Shown piece by piece: positions 1 through 6,096 of a DNA stretch of 7,554 nt. The stretch is taken from NCBI GenBank assembly GCA_016297805.1, contig JAEDFX010000103.1:1-7554 (forward strand), given 5' to 3'. Below the pieces are notes generated by a model. That model made no database searches. It worked only from the letters and a program-made list of their open reading frames with translations, and was not told the DNA's origin. Made by a program: the position numbers and the translations under genes. Numbering within the stretch: position 1 is the stretch's first letter; each line of letters opens with the position of its first letter. The stretch is from Treponema sp. (GTDB lineage Bacteria > Spirochaetota > Spirochaetia > Treponematales > Treponemataceae).

Positions 1-1790
1 AAAACCTTATCAATTGCAGCTTCCAAAGAAGTATTTTTATAGTAGAGAGTTGAAACTGTAGCAACCTTAAAGCCTGGTTTAGACATAGATTTGATTTTCA
101 TCATATCTACACCAGTAAGAATTGGGTTGTTAATCTCAAGAACGGTACAAGACTTTCCGTCTGGATTCAGCATGTTACCATCTTTCCCAAGGTAAACTGT
201 TGTATCAGTAACAATTTTTTCGCGGAGGCTATCAATAGGAGGGTTTGTAACCTGAGCAAAAAGCTGTTTGAAATAGCGGAACAATGATGGATGTTTTTCT
301 GACATAACTGCCAAAGGTGTATCAACCCCCATAGCACCAGTTGGTTCAACACCATTTTTAGCAAGTGGAAGAACCATTTCGTTTACATCTTCATAGTTCC
401 AGCCAAATGCACGGTACAAACGGTCACGTTCTTCCTGAGTATTAACAGGAATCTTGTGGTTTGGAATCTTAAGGTCTCCAAGATGAACAAGATTTGTATC
501 AAGCCATTCACCATATGGATAAAGTGATGCATACTGTTTTTTACATTCTTCATCAGAAATAATCTTTTTCTGAACTGTATCAACAAGAAGGATACGGCCA
601 GGCATCAAACGAGATTTTGTTTCGATGTTTTCTTCAGGAATATCAAGAACACCAACTTCAGAAGACAAAATCAACATTCCGTCTTTTGTAATGTAATAGC
701 GTGATGGGCGCAAACCGTTACGATCAAGGGTAGCACCAAGAACATCACCATCACTGAACAAAATAGCAGCAGGACCATCCCAAGGTTCCATCATAGTTGC
801 CCAGTAGTGATAGAAGTCCCGCTTTTCTGCAGGCATGTTGTCATCGTGCTTCCAAGGTTCTGGAATACAAATCATAACTGCCAGTGGAAGTGGCATTCCG
901 TTCATTACAAGATATTCAAGAGTGTTATCAAGCATTGCAGAATCTGAACCAGTTGTGTCGATAGCTGGAAGGATTTTCTGCATATCTTCATCATTGATTT
1001 TTGTTGAGTGAAGAGTTTCTTCGCGGGCAAGCATACGGTCTGCGTTACCACGAATTGTGTTAATTTCACCGTTGTGAGCAATAAATCTGTTAGGATGAGC
1101 TCTCTGCCAGCTAGGCTGTGTGTTTGTAGAGAATCGTGAGTGAACGATTGCCATTGCAGAAACATATTCAGGAGACTGTAAATCTTCATAGAAAGTTCGT
1201 AACTGCTGAACAAGGAACATACCTTTATAAACAATTGTACGACTGCTGAAAGAACAAACGTAAGTTCCAAGCTGAGAATGTTCAAACTGGCGGCGGAGGA
1301 TATAAAGCTTGCGGTCAAAATCCAGACCTTTTGCAACATCTTCTGGGCGTTCAATAAAACACTGCATGATACATGGCATACAATCCTTAGCCTTCTGACC
1401 AAGAACATCCTGACGAACAGGAACTTCACGCCAACCCAGGAATTTCATATTTTCGCGGGCAGTCAGGTTCTCTATCATTTTCTGAGCTTTTGCGCGAACA
1501 AATTTATCTGCAGGGAAGAAGAACATTCCCACACCGTAATCTCGGGCATCTTTTAATTCAATTCCTTCCTTATGGGCAGCAGCCTTAAAGAAATCGTGGG
1601 AAATCTGAACCAGAATACCTACACCGTCTCCAGTTTCACCAGTTGCGTCTTTACCAGCACGATGTTCAAGTTTTTCTACAATACTAAGTGCGTTATCTAC
1701 AATTTTGTGTGTTGCTGAACCGTCAATATTAACTACAGCTCCAATACCACAGTTATCGTGTTCAAAAGATGGGTCATAAAGTGTTTTCAT
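1..1790 (-). CDS. gltB: Glutamate synthase large subunit, N-terminal 596 codons (runs off left edge)
   Basis: This is the N-terminal part of the large subunit of glutamate synthase (GOGAT), the cytoplasmic enzyme that turns glutamine plus 2-oxoglutarate into two glutamates. Reading minus from the ATG at 1790, the frame is open to the window edge. The start MKTLYDPSFEHDNCGIG puts the expected catalytic Cys at residue 14, so the propeptide removed would be only 13 residues. Class II amidotransferase landmarks follow: HSRFSTNT from residue 217, HNGEINTIRGN from 239, EPWDGPA near 336 and NGLRPSRYY near 359. The central domain then begins (FGWNYEDV near 461). The FMN/iron-sulfur synthase domain and the C-terminal glucanase-like domain lie outside; the family is usually about 1,500 residues. 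A near-consensus Shine-Dalgarno AAGGCGG (1799-1805) sits 8 nt before the ATG. No frameshift is seen. Several open frames overlap it on both strands and are shadows. Confidence 0.96.
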   Translation of the reverse strand, partial: MKTLYDPSFEHDNCGIGAVVNIDGSATHKIVDNALSIVEKLEHRAGKDATGETGDGVGILVQISHDFFKAAAHKEGIELKDARDYGVGMFFFPADKFVRAKAQKMIENLTARENMKFLGWREVPVRQDVLGQKAKDCMPCIMQCFIERPEDVAKGLDFDRKLYILRRQFEHSQLGTYVCSFSSRTIVYKGMFLVQQLRTFYEDLQSPEYVSAMAIVHSRFSTNTQPSWQRAHPNRFIAHNGEINTIRGNADRMLAREETLHSTKINDEDMQKILPAIDTTGSDSAMLDNTLEYLVMNGMPLPLAVMICIPEPWKHDDNMPAEKRDFYHYWATMMEPWDGPAAILFSDGDVLGATLDRNGLRPSRYYITKDGMLILSSEVGVLDIPEENIETKSRLMPGRILLVDTVQKKIISDEECKKQYASLYPYGEWLDTNLVHLGDLKIPNHKIPVNTQEERDRLYRAFGWNYEDVNEMVLPLAKNGVEPTGAMGVDTPLAVMSEKHPSLFRYFKQLFAQVTNPPIDSLREKIVTDTTVYLGKDGNMLNPDGKSCTVLEINNPILTGVDMMKIKSMSKPGFKVATVSTLYYKNTSLEAAIDKV

Positions 1791-1819
1791 CAGTTATACC
1801 GCCTTAAATCAATTTGGGC

Positions 1820-1879
1820 AAAAAAAAAGAAGTCGTAGAGAACTGCCCAAAATTTTAGACAATTTTCTACGACTTCTTT
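1820..1879 (-). terminator. Terminator-like attenuator hairpin in the gltB leader
   Basis: On the minus-strand transcript, AAAGAAGTCGTAG (1879-1867) pairs perfectly with CTACGACTTCTTT (1838-1826). The stem can extend about four more pairs inward, including one G-U. The 3' arm runs into nine U residues (complement of 1820-1828), three of them paired. This is intrinsic-terminator architecture placed between the predicted promoter and the gltB start, about 30 nt before the ATG, so it reads as an attenuator. The T-run is only on the minus side, so it would not stop rightward transcription. The loop is unusually long (about 20-28 nt) and contains UUUGGGCA (1851-1844), which is complementary to UGCCCAAA just after the U-tract (1820-1813). 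The ligand or factor controlling it, if any, cannot be read from the sequence. Confidence 0.7.
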
Positions 1880-1883
1880 GCCG

Positions 1884-1934
1884 TTAGTTACTAAACATAT
1901 TAGTGATTTATATATATTAGGTCAATGACTAATA
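1884..1934. promoter_or_regulatory. Cluster of TTAG/CTAA dyads over the gltB promoter (candidate operators)
   Basis: Two dyads flank and overlap the predicted gltB promoter. TATTAG-N8-CTAATA (1915-1934) is centred on the -35 hexamer, and TTAGT-T-ACTAA (1884-1894) covers the predicted transcription start. A further TATTAG lies at 1898-1903 over the -10 box. Five half-sites in about 50 bp at these positions are what a repressor or activator site would look like. The region is AT-rich, so some of this may be chance, and no regulator gene is visible in the window. Confidence 0.35.
1897..1925 (-). promoter_or_regulatory. Sigma-70-type promoter for gltB
   Basis: On the minus strand, TTGACC (1925-1920) and TAATAT (1902-1897) are separated by 17 bp. 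Each hexamer matches the consensus at five or four of six positions, and the spacing is ideal. Transcription would start near 1890, giving a leader of about 100 nt that contains the attenuator hairpin. Confidence 0.65.
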
Positions 1935-1990
1935 AAAAATCTTATGTAAATAATATAATAAAAATATTACCCTTTTGTAATTTTTATAAA

Positions 1991-2220
1991 TTGGAGCAGT
2001 GATGTCAGTCTTTAATGTATCATTGAACCAGTGGAACAGTGATGTCTGTCTTCAGTGTATCACTGAACCAGTGGAACAGTAATGTCAGTCTTCAGTGTAT
2101 CATTGAACCAGTGGAACAGTGATGTCTGTCTTCAGTGTATCACTGAACCAGTGGAACAGTAATGTCAGTCTTCAGTGTATCATTGAACCAGTGGAACAGT
2201 GATGTCAGCCTTCAGTGTAT
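1991..2220. repeat. 40-bp tandem repeat array, about 5.7 copies
   Basis: Five full 40-bp units begin at 2001, 2041, 2081, 2121 and 2161. A partial unit precedes them (1991-2000) and a half unit follows (2201-2220). Units 2 and 4 are identical and units 3 and 5 are identical, so 2041-2120 is repeated exactly at 2121-2200. This indicates that the array last grew by an 80-bp step. Each full unit contains a hairpin with a 7-bp stem and a TAT loop (for example TTCAGTG-TAT-CACTGAA at 2051-2067). The variants remain paired on plus-strand RNA through G-U or A-U pairs. CAGTG and CACTG also recur nearby, allowing alternative pairings. The unit length is not a multiple of three and no reading frame crosses the array. 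It lies between the two divergent promoters. Function is unknown. Confidence 0.93.
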
Positions 2221-2239
2221 TTAAATCAACCGCTTTCAC

Positions 2240-2268
2240 TTAACACACAACTTAAATTCTGTTAGTAT
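2240..2268 (+). promoter_or_regulatory. Candidate promoter for the rightward transporter operon
   Basis: TTAACA (2240-2245) and TAGTAT (2263-2268) are separated by 17 bp, giving five and four matches to the sigma-70 hexamers. It starts 20 bp after the tandem array. A transcript from about 2275 would have a leader of roughly 208 nt before the transporter ATG at 2483, carrying the palindromes at 2329-2440. This is the best match I found between the array and the gene, but the -10 box is weak. Confidence 0.4.
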
Positions 2269-2328
2269 GAATTCCACATTCATATAGACAGTTCGAAGTC
2301 CTTCCTGTCGTTAAACAAAACCAGGTAT

Positions 2329-2382
2329 ATTCAAAAATACTTCGTATTTTTGAATGGCGAGTTTTACTTCGTAAAACGTCGC
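2329..2382. repeat. Two adjacent hairpins sharing a TAC-TTC-GTA core
   Basis: ATTCAAAAATAC-TTC-GTATTTTTGAAT (2329-2355) is a perfect 12-bp stem with a 3-nt loop. Immediately after it, GTTTTAC-TTC-GTAAAAC (2361-2377) is a perfect 7-bp stem. The second stem can extend by GCGA (2357-2360) pairing with TCGC (2379-2382) past one bulged G, giving 11 pairs. Both share the tip TAC-TTC-GTA although their lower stems differ. Neither is followed by a T-run on either strand, so they are not intrinsic terminators. They could be dispersed intergenic palindromes of this genome or part of the structured leader of the downstream transporter gene. Confidence 0.8.
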
Positions 2383-2400
2383 AAAACAAATTGCGCTTGT

Positions 2401-2440
2401 ATTTACGTTTTAAAACTCTCAAACAGCATCGTAAATGCTC
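2401..2440 (+). repeat. Nested and competing inverted repeats in the transporter leader
   Basis: ATTTACG (2401-2407) pairs with CGTAAAT (2430-2436) as a 7-bp stem. Its loop region includes the perfect palindrome GTTTTAAAAC (2407-2416). The 3' arm can instead join the smaller hairpin AGCAT-CGTAA-ATGCT (about 2425-2439), so the two folds exclude each other. These sit 40-80 nt before the start codon at 2483. I could not match them to a known riboswitch class, including the preQ1 types often found with queuosine-precursor transporters. Confidence 0.5.
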
Positions 2441-2470
2441 ACCTTAATACGATTGGAATCTCCGTTTGTC

Positions 2471-2477
2471 GAGGAGG
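2471..2477 (+). promoter_or_regulatory. Strong Shine-Dalgarno that fixes the transporter start
   Basis: GAGGAGG lies 5 nt before the ATG at 2483. An upstream in-frame ATG at 2435 would add 16 residues (MLTLIRLESPFVEEVL) that include this ribosome binding site and do not look like a membrane-protein start. The 2483 start is therefore preferred. Confidence 0.85.
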
Positions 2478-2482
2478 TTCTT

Positions 2483-3178
2483 ATGAATGAATTGTTACTA
2501 ATCGCATCATTATTAGTATCTTTTGGATCAACAGTAGCTTTTTTCAAATTATTCGGAAAAAGCGGATTGTTTGCATGGATCGGTATTTCCGCAGTTTTTG
2601 CAAATATCGAGGTAACTATTTTGGTTCACGCATTCGGCATGGATCAAACCTTAGGAAACACTCTTTTTGCTGCCAGCTTCCTTGCTACAGATATTCTCAG
2701 CGAAATCTATGGTAAAAAGGATGCAGACAAAGGTGTAAAAGTTGGTATTCTCACAACTCTTCTTTTCATCCTTTTGTCTTTCATGTGGACTCACTACATT
2801 CCTGCTGCCGATGATTGGGCAATGCCAGCTGTACAGTCCTTATTCTCTAACACACCACGTATTCTTCTTGCCAGTCTTTGTGGCTACGCAATTTCAGAAG
2901 TATTCGATGTTTGGCTCTATCACAAATGGTGGGACCTTACAGAAAAGAAAACCGGCAGTCATACAAAAATGCTCTGGTTCCGCAATAATTTCTCTACTTT
3001 AATTTCACAGCTTATCAACATTGTGATTTTCAACTTTGGTGCATTCCTTGGCATCTATGGATTAAAAGAACTGATTGGAATTACAGCTGCCTGTTATGTA
3101 ATTTATGTATTCACAAGTTTGCTGGATACTCCATTCATTTACCTCGCTACAAAAATTCACAAAAAAGATTCCATATAA
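2483..3178 (+). CDS. yhhQ: Queuosine precursor transporter, YhhQ/VUT family (COG1738)
   Basis: This 231-residue inner-membrane protein should import a queuosine precursor (queuine, preQ1 or preQ0) for tRNA wobble-base modification, as known for the YhhQ family. It shows about six hydrophobic segments (near residues 3-24, 29-51, 86-105, 125-147, 172-192 and 197-223). Family landmarks are ATDILSEIYGKK (residues 68-79), the charged ISEVFDVWLYHKW segment (137-149), WFRNNFSTLISQ (165-176) and a late LLDTP (213-217). Length is normal for the family. The exact substrate cannot be told from sequence. It is the first gene of a plus-strand run, 44 bp before the diguanylate cyclase gene. The long palindrome-rich leader suggests RNA-level control, but no known preQ1 riboswitch was recognised and no queuosine biosynthesis gene is in the window, consistent with (not proof of) a salvage role. 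Confidence 0.9.
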   Translation: MNELLLIASLLVSFGSTVAFFKLFGKSGLFAWIGISAVFANIEVTILVHAFGMDQTLGNTLFAASFLATDILSEIYGKKDADKGVKVGILTTLLFILLSFMWTHYIPAADDWAMPAVQSLFSNTPRILLASLCGYAISEVFDVWLYHKWWDLTEKKTGSHTKMLWFRNNFSTLISQLINIVIFNFGAFLGIYGLKELIGITAACYVIYVFTSLLDTPFIYLATKIHKKDSI

Positions 3179-3193
3179 TAGTAGGAATTGAAT

Positions 3194-3233
3194 TTTTTCT
3201 TCACTAGTTGTATTTTTTACTAGTGAAGAAAAA
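3194..3233 (+). promoter_or_regulatory. 15-bp perfect inverted repeat covering the diguanylate cyclase start
   Basis: TTTTTCTTCACTAGT (3194-3208) pairs without mismatch with ACTAGTGAAGAAAAA (3219-3233) around a 10-nt loop. The polarity is T-rich arm first and A-rich arm second, the reverse of a terminator, and no T-run follows. Both possible start codons of the next gene lie in the arms: TTG at 3208 and GTG at 3223. The only purine-rich Shine-Dalgarno-like stretch, TAGGAA (3182-3187), is outside the hairpin and about 20 nt or more from either start. The structure could restrict translation of the cyclase relative to its neighbours. Confidence 0.75.
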
Positions 3234-4605
3234 CAAGAATTCTATCGAGCTTAAAAAAGTCAACATTATATTTCTGTTATTTATTTTCATTCTTTGTGTA
3301 TTACTGATTATCACATCTATAGGTCTTATACTGCAATTTCAGCGATATGCAGAATCTACAAATCAATCTACAGCAATTTCAAGAGCTGCTATAAAACTTC
3401 AGGAAGCCTCTGATTATTTGTCTGAAGAAGCCCGACTTTTTGTTTTAAGTGGAAATCCAGAACATATGGATCACTATTTTCTTGAGCTTAACAAACATCA
3501 GCGTCGTGAACAGGCTATTTCTGAATTAAAAGAAAATACTCAAAACAGTAAGGCTATTGATTATCTTGAGCAGGCACTTATTGAATCCCACAATCTGGAA
3601 CTACGTGAATATTATGCAATGAAGTTGGTAGTTGAAGCCAAGCATTTTTATAACGACCCAAAAGTTACAGTTCCTGATGTTGTAACCCAGATTCATTTAT
3701 ATCCAGAAGATGCTGCACTCAATGATGAATATAAAATTTCTAAGGCATGGCTGATTATGTTTTCTGAAGAATACATGGATCAGAAACGTACTATTTCTGA
3801 TTATAAATCTAAGGCAATGGAAGAAATTCTTGATTATTCTGATGAAGTTCTCTACAAAAGCTATTCCGCTCTTAAAAATAATTTTATAAAAATGGTTTTC
3901 TGTATTGGGCTTATTTTTGTATTCAATCTAGGATTATTTATTGTAATTATTTATTTTGTAATTGCTCCATTGTATGCCCATATCAGAAACATTCGATCTG
4001 GAAATCGTCTTGATAACAGCAAAACAAAGGAATTCAACATTCTTTCAGATACTTTCAATGAAATGTTCGATAAAAATGCAGCTAATGAACTGCTTCTTCG
4101 CCACAAAGCTGAGCATGATGAACTTACAGGTATTTTGAACCGTTCATCCTTTAATCAGATTAAGTATGTTTATTTAAATAGTATAGAACAAATCAGTCTT
4201 ATTATTATCGACATTGATAAATTTAAAGATATTAATGATACCTACGGTCATTCTACAGGCGATATGGTTTTACAGCGAGTTGCCAACACACTCAAAGACA
4301 ATTTCCGAACAAGTGATTATGTTGCAAGAATTGGTGGTGATGAATTTGTTGTTGTTCTTACAAAATGTGATGATATATCTGCAACAAAGAAAATGATTAT
4401 TACAAAGCTGGAACAAATTCAAAGAATCCTTGCTGAAAAAATTGAAAACCTGCCATGTGTAACACTTAGTTGTGGTATTGATTTTAGCTCCAATGGATAT
4501 AATGACCGGCTTTATGAACATGCTGATGTCGCTTTATATGAAGTAAAAAAAGCAGGACGAAACGGTTTTAAATTCTACTCAAAAGAAAAGGAAAAAAATT
4601 CATAA
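3223..4605 (+). CDS. Membrane-anchored diguanylate cyclase (GGDEF domain)
   Basis: The protein should make cyclic di-GMP from two GTP at the inner face of the membrane. From the GTG start it has 460 residues. There is a transmembrane helix (about 14-38), an extracytoplasmic helical sensor region (39-222, four-helix-bundle-like, with SEEARLFVLSGNPEHMDHYF at 67-86), a second helix (223-247), a short HAMP-like linker and a GGDEF domain (about 291-455). Catalytic features are complete: D330 in IIDIDKF, N338 and D347 for guanine contact, and GGDEF at 371-375. RTSD at 362-365 is a consensus I-site five residues upstream, so product inhibition is expected. No EAL or HD-GYP domain is present. An in-frame stop sits just before TTG 3208, so translation starts at TTG 3208 or, more naturally, GTG 3223 (MKKNKNS); neither has a well-placed Shine-Dalgarno. 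The next gene begins one base after its stop. The signal sensed is unknown. Confidence 0.93.
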   Translation: MKKNKNSIELKKVNIIFLLFIFILCVLLIITSIGLILQFQRYAESTNQSTAISRAAIKLQEASDYLSEEARLFVLSGNPEHMDHYFLELNKHQRREQAISELKENTQNSKAIDYLEQALIESHNLELREYYAMKLVVEAKHFYNDPKVTVPDVVTQIHLYPEDAALNDEYKISKAWLIMFSEEYMDQKRTISDYKSKAMEEILDYSDEVLYKSYSALKNNFIKMVFCIGLIFVFNLGLFIVIIYFVIAPLYAHIRNIRSGNRLDNSKTKEFNILSDTFNEMFDKNAANELLLRHKAEHDELTGILNRSSFNQIKYVYLNSIEQISLIIIDIDKFKDINDTYGHSTGDMVLQRVANTLKDNFRTSDYVARIGGDEFVVVLTKCDDISATKKMIITKLEQIQRILAEKIENLPCVTLSCGIDFSSNGYNDRLYEHADVALYEVKKAGRNGFKFYSKEKEKNS

Positions 4606-4606
4606 A

Positions 4607-5992
4607 ATGAATGTTTTAAAAAAGTTACTTGTAAATGATAAAACCTTCTATAAAAAGGTTTTAACTTTGGCCACTCCAATTGCACTTCAAAGTATGATTG
4701 CCATTGGCGTAAACATGCTGGACACAATTATGGTAGGCAGCTTGGGAGAAGCTGAACTTTCTGCCACTTCATTAGCAAATTCCTTCATAAGCATTTATCA
4801 TATTTTCTGCATGGGAATCGGAATGGGAGCTTCTGTTTTAATTTCCCGCTATTGGGGAATGAAATCTTCCGAACCAGAACGCGCCTCTATCTCCCTAAAA
4901 AAAACAATCTGTATAATGCTGCGTATTGCTTTAATTCTTGCTACAATTTTTGCCTTAATCACTTTATTTTTCCCAGGTACAATTATGCGGACTTATACTC
5001 CAGATGAAAATATTATTTCGCTGGGCATAGTTTACTTTCGTTATTCAATTGTTACTTATTTCTTTCTTGGACTTTCTTTGGTTTGTACGATTGCTTTACG
5101 TAGTGTTGGTCAGGTTAAACTTCCTCTGTACGTTTCTATAGGAGCTTTTTCGATTAATCTGATTGCAAATTACGCTTTGATTTTTGGTAAATTTGGATTT
5201 CCAGAAATGGGTGTTGCTGGTGCTGCTCTTGCAACTCTTATATCACGTATTTTTGAAACTACCATCATCTGCGGATATCTTTTGTTTAAAGATAATAAAA
5301 TATGCTTTCGGGTAAAAAATCTTTTTATGAAAACTGGTGATTTATTTGCAGAATACGTAAGAATCAGTATTCCAGTTTTAGTCAGTGATGCAATTCTTGC
5401 TTTTGGAAACAATGCAGTTGCTATGGTAATTGGACGACTTGGTCAAACCTTCGTTGCAGCCAATGCAATTACCAGCGTAACACAGCAGGTAAGTTCGGTA
5501 GTAATTCAGGGTGTAAGCCAGTCTGGTGCAATTGTTACCGGTCAAACTCTTGGTGAAGGTGATAAAGAAAAAACTATGGATCAGGGATACGGATTCCTGG
5601 GGCTTGGTATTTTACTGGGAATTATTGCATGCCTCACAATTATCCTCATCAGTCCATTTGTAATAAAATCTTATAACGTAACTACAGAAACTGCTGCCAC
5701 CGCCCGCCAGCTTATGAATGCCATAAGTATCATCATGCTTTTCCAGGCAACTAACAGCATTATGACAAAGGGTGTACTTCGTGGCGGTGGAGATACTAAA
5801 ATTCTTATGGTTGCAGACAACCTGTTCCTCTGGATTCTTTCCATTCCTCTTGGAATTGTCGCAGGTTTTGTTTTCCACCTGTCACCATTCTGGATTTATG
5901 TCTGCCTAAAATTCGACCAGATTTCTAAAGCAGTCTGGTGTGTTCTCAGACTCCAAAGCGGAAAATGGATAAAAAAGATTAAAACTGTTTAG
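4607..5992 (+). CDS. MATE family multidrug/toxin efflux transporter (first copy)
   Basis: This 461-residue inner-membrane protein is a probable cation-coupled drug or metabolite exporter of the MATE family (COG0534). It has about twelve hydrophobic segments in two MatE repeats. The first begins near residue 19 (LATPIALQSM, then LDTIMVGSLGEAELSA with D39 in helix 1, an acidic position important in characterised MATE proteins). The second begins near 251 (VRISIPVLVSDAI). RGGGDTK at 392-398 is the usual late-helix signature, and the C-terminus is lysine-rich. Length is typical. It starts one base after the cyclase stop, with AAGGAA (4588-4593) 13 nt upstream, so translation is probably coupled to the cyclase gene. 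Substrate is not predictable. No clear terminator follows its stop. Confidence 0.93.
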   Translation: MNVLKKLLVNDKTFYKKVLTLATPIALQSMIAIGVNMLDTIMVGSLGEAELSATSLANSFISIYHIFCMGIGMGASVLISRYWGMKSSEPERASISLKKTICIMLRIALILATIFALITLFFPGTIMRTYTPDENIISLGIVYFRYSIVTYFFLGLSLVCTIALRSVGQVKLPLYVSIGAFSINLIANYALIFGKFGFPEMGVAGAALATLISRIFETTIICGYLLFKDNKICFRVKNLFMKTGDLFAEYVRISIPVLVSDAILAFGNNAVAMVIGRLGQTFVAANAITSVTQQVSSVVIQGVSQSGAIVTGQTLGEGDKEKTMDQGYGFLGLGILLGIIACLTIILISPFVIKSYNVTTETAATARQLMNAISIIMLFQATNSIMTKGVLRGGGDTKILMVADNLFLWILSIPLGIVAGFVFHLSPFWIYVCLKFDQISKAVWCVLRLQSGKWIKKIKTV

Positions 5993-6020
5993 TGTATAAG
6001 GTCCCTCGCGGCCTATGTTC

Positions 6021-6070
6021 TATAGCTATAATTAAATAGTTTTATACAATTCTATTCGACTCTAATTAGA
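6021..6070. repeat. Two perfect 10-bp palindromes between the MATE genes
   Basis: TATAGCTATA (6021-6030) and TCTAATTAGA (6061-6070) lie in the 104-bp gap before the second MATE gene, the latter 26 bp before its ATG. They could be operator half-sites or chance in AT-rich DNA. The gap has no convincing terminator or consensus promoter, so read-through from the first MATE gene is plausible. Confidence 0.35.
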
Positions 6071-6096
6071 TATTACTATTATATATAGAGGCGTTT

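Noticed and set aside
905..1429. 174-codon minus-strand open frame
   Set aside because: It lies in a different frame within gltB, whose own frame shows clear family motifs throughout.
1991..2220. CRISPR array
   Set aside because: The 40-bp units are contiguous with no unique spacers between them, and no cas genes are present; this is a simple tandem repeat.
2287..2310. tRNA T-arm-like stretch (contains GTTCGAAGTCC)
   Set aside because: The flanking bases do not form a 5-bp T-stem, and no acceptor, D or anticodon arms can be built around it.
2420..2482. preQ1 riboswitch ahead of the queuosine-precursor transporter
   Set aside because: Expected from the gene's function, but I could not find the preQ1-I A-rich tail next to a short stem-loop, nor a recognisable type II or III arrangement. 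The structures seen are simple palindromes.
2435..2482. Upstream ATG at 2435 as start of the transporter
   Set aside because: It has no Shine-Dalgarno, and the extension contains the strong GAGGAGG site that serves the ATG at 2483.
3194..3233. Rho-independent terminator after the transporter gene
   Set aside because: The T-rich arm comes first and the A-rich arm second, with no trailing T-run on either strand.
5993..6020. Terminator after the first MATE gene
   Set aside because: Only a weak four-pair stem (GGTC with GGCC) is possible and no T-run follows it.
6055..6083. Promoter for the second MATE gene (TTCGAC with TATTAT)
   Set aside because: The -35 match is poor, and the implied start site would fall at or inside the Shine-Dalgarno, leaving almost no leader.
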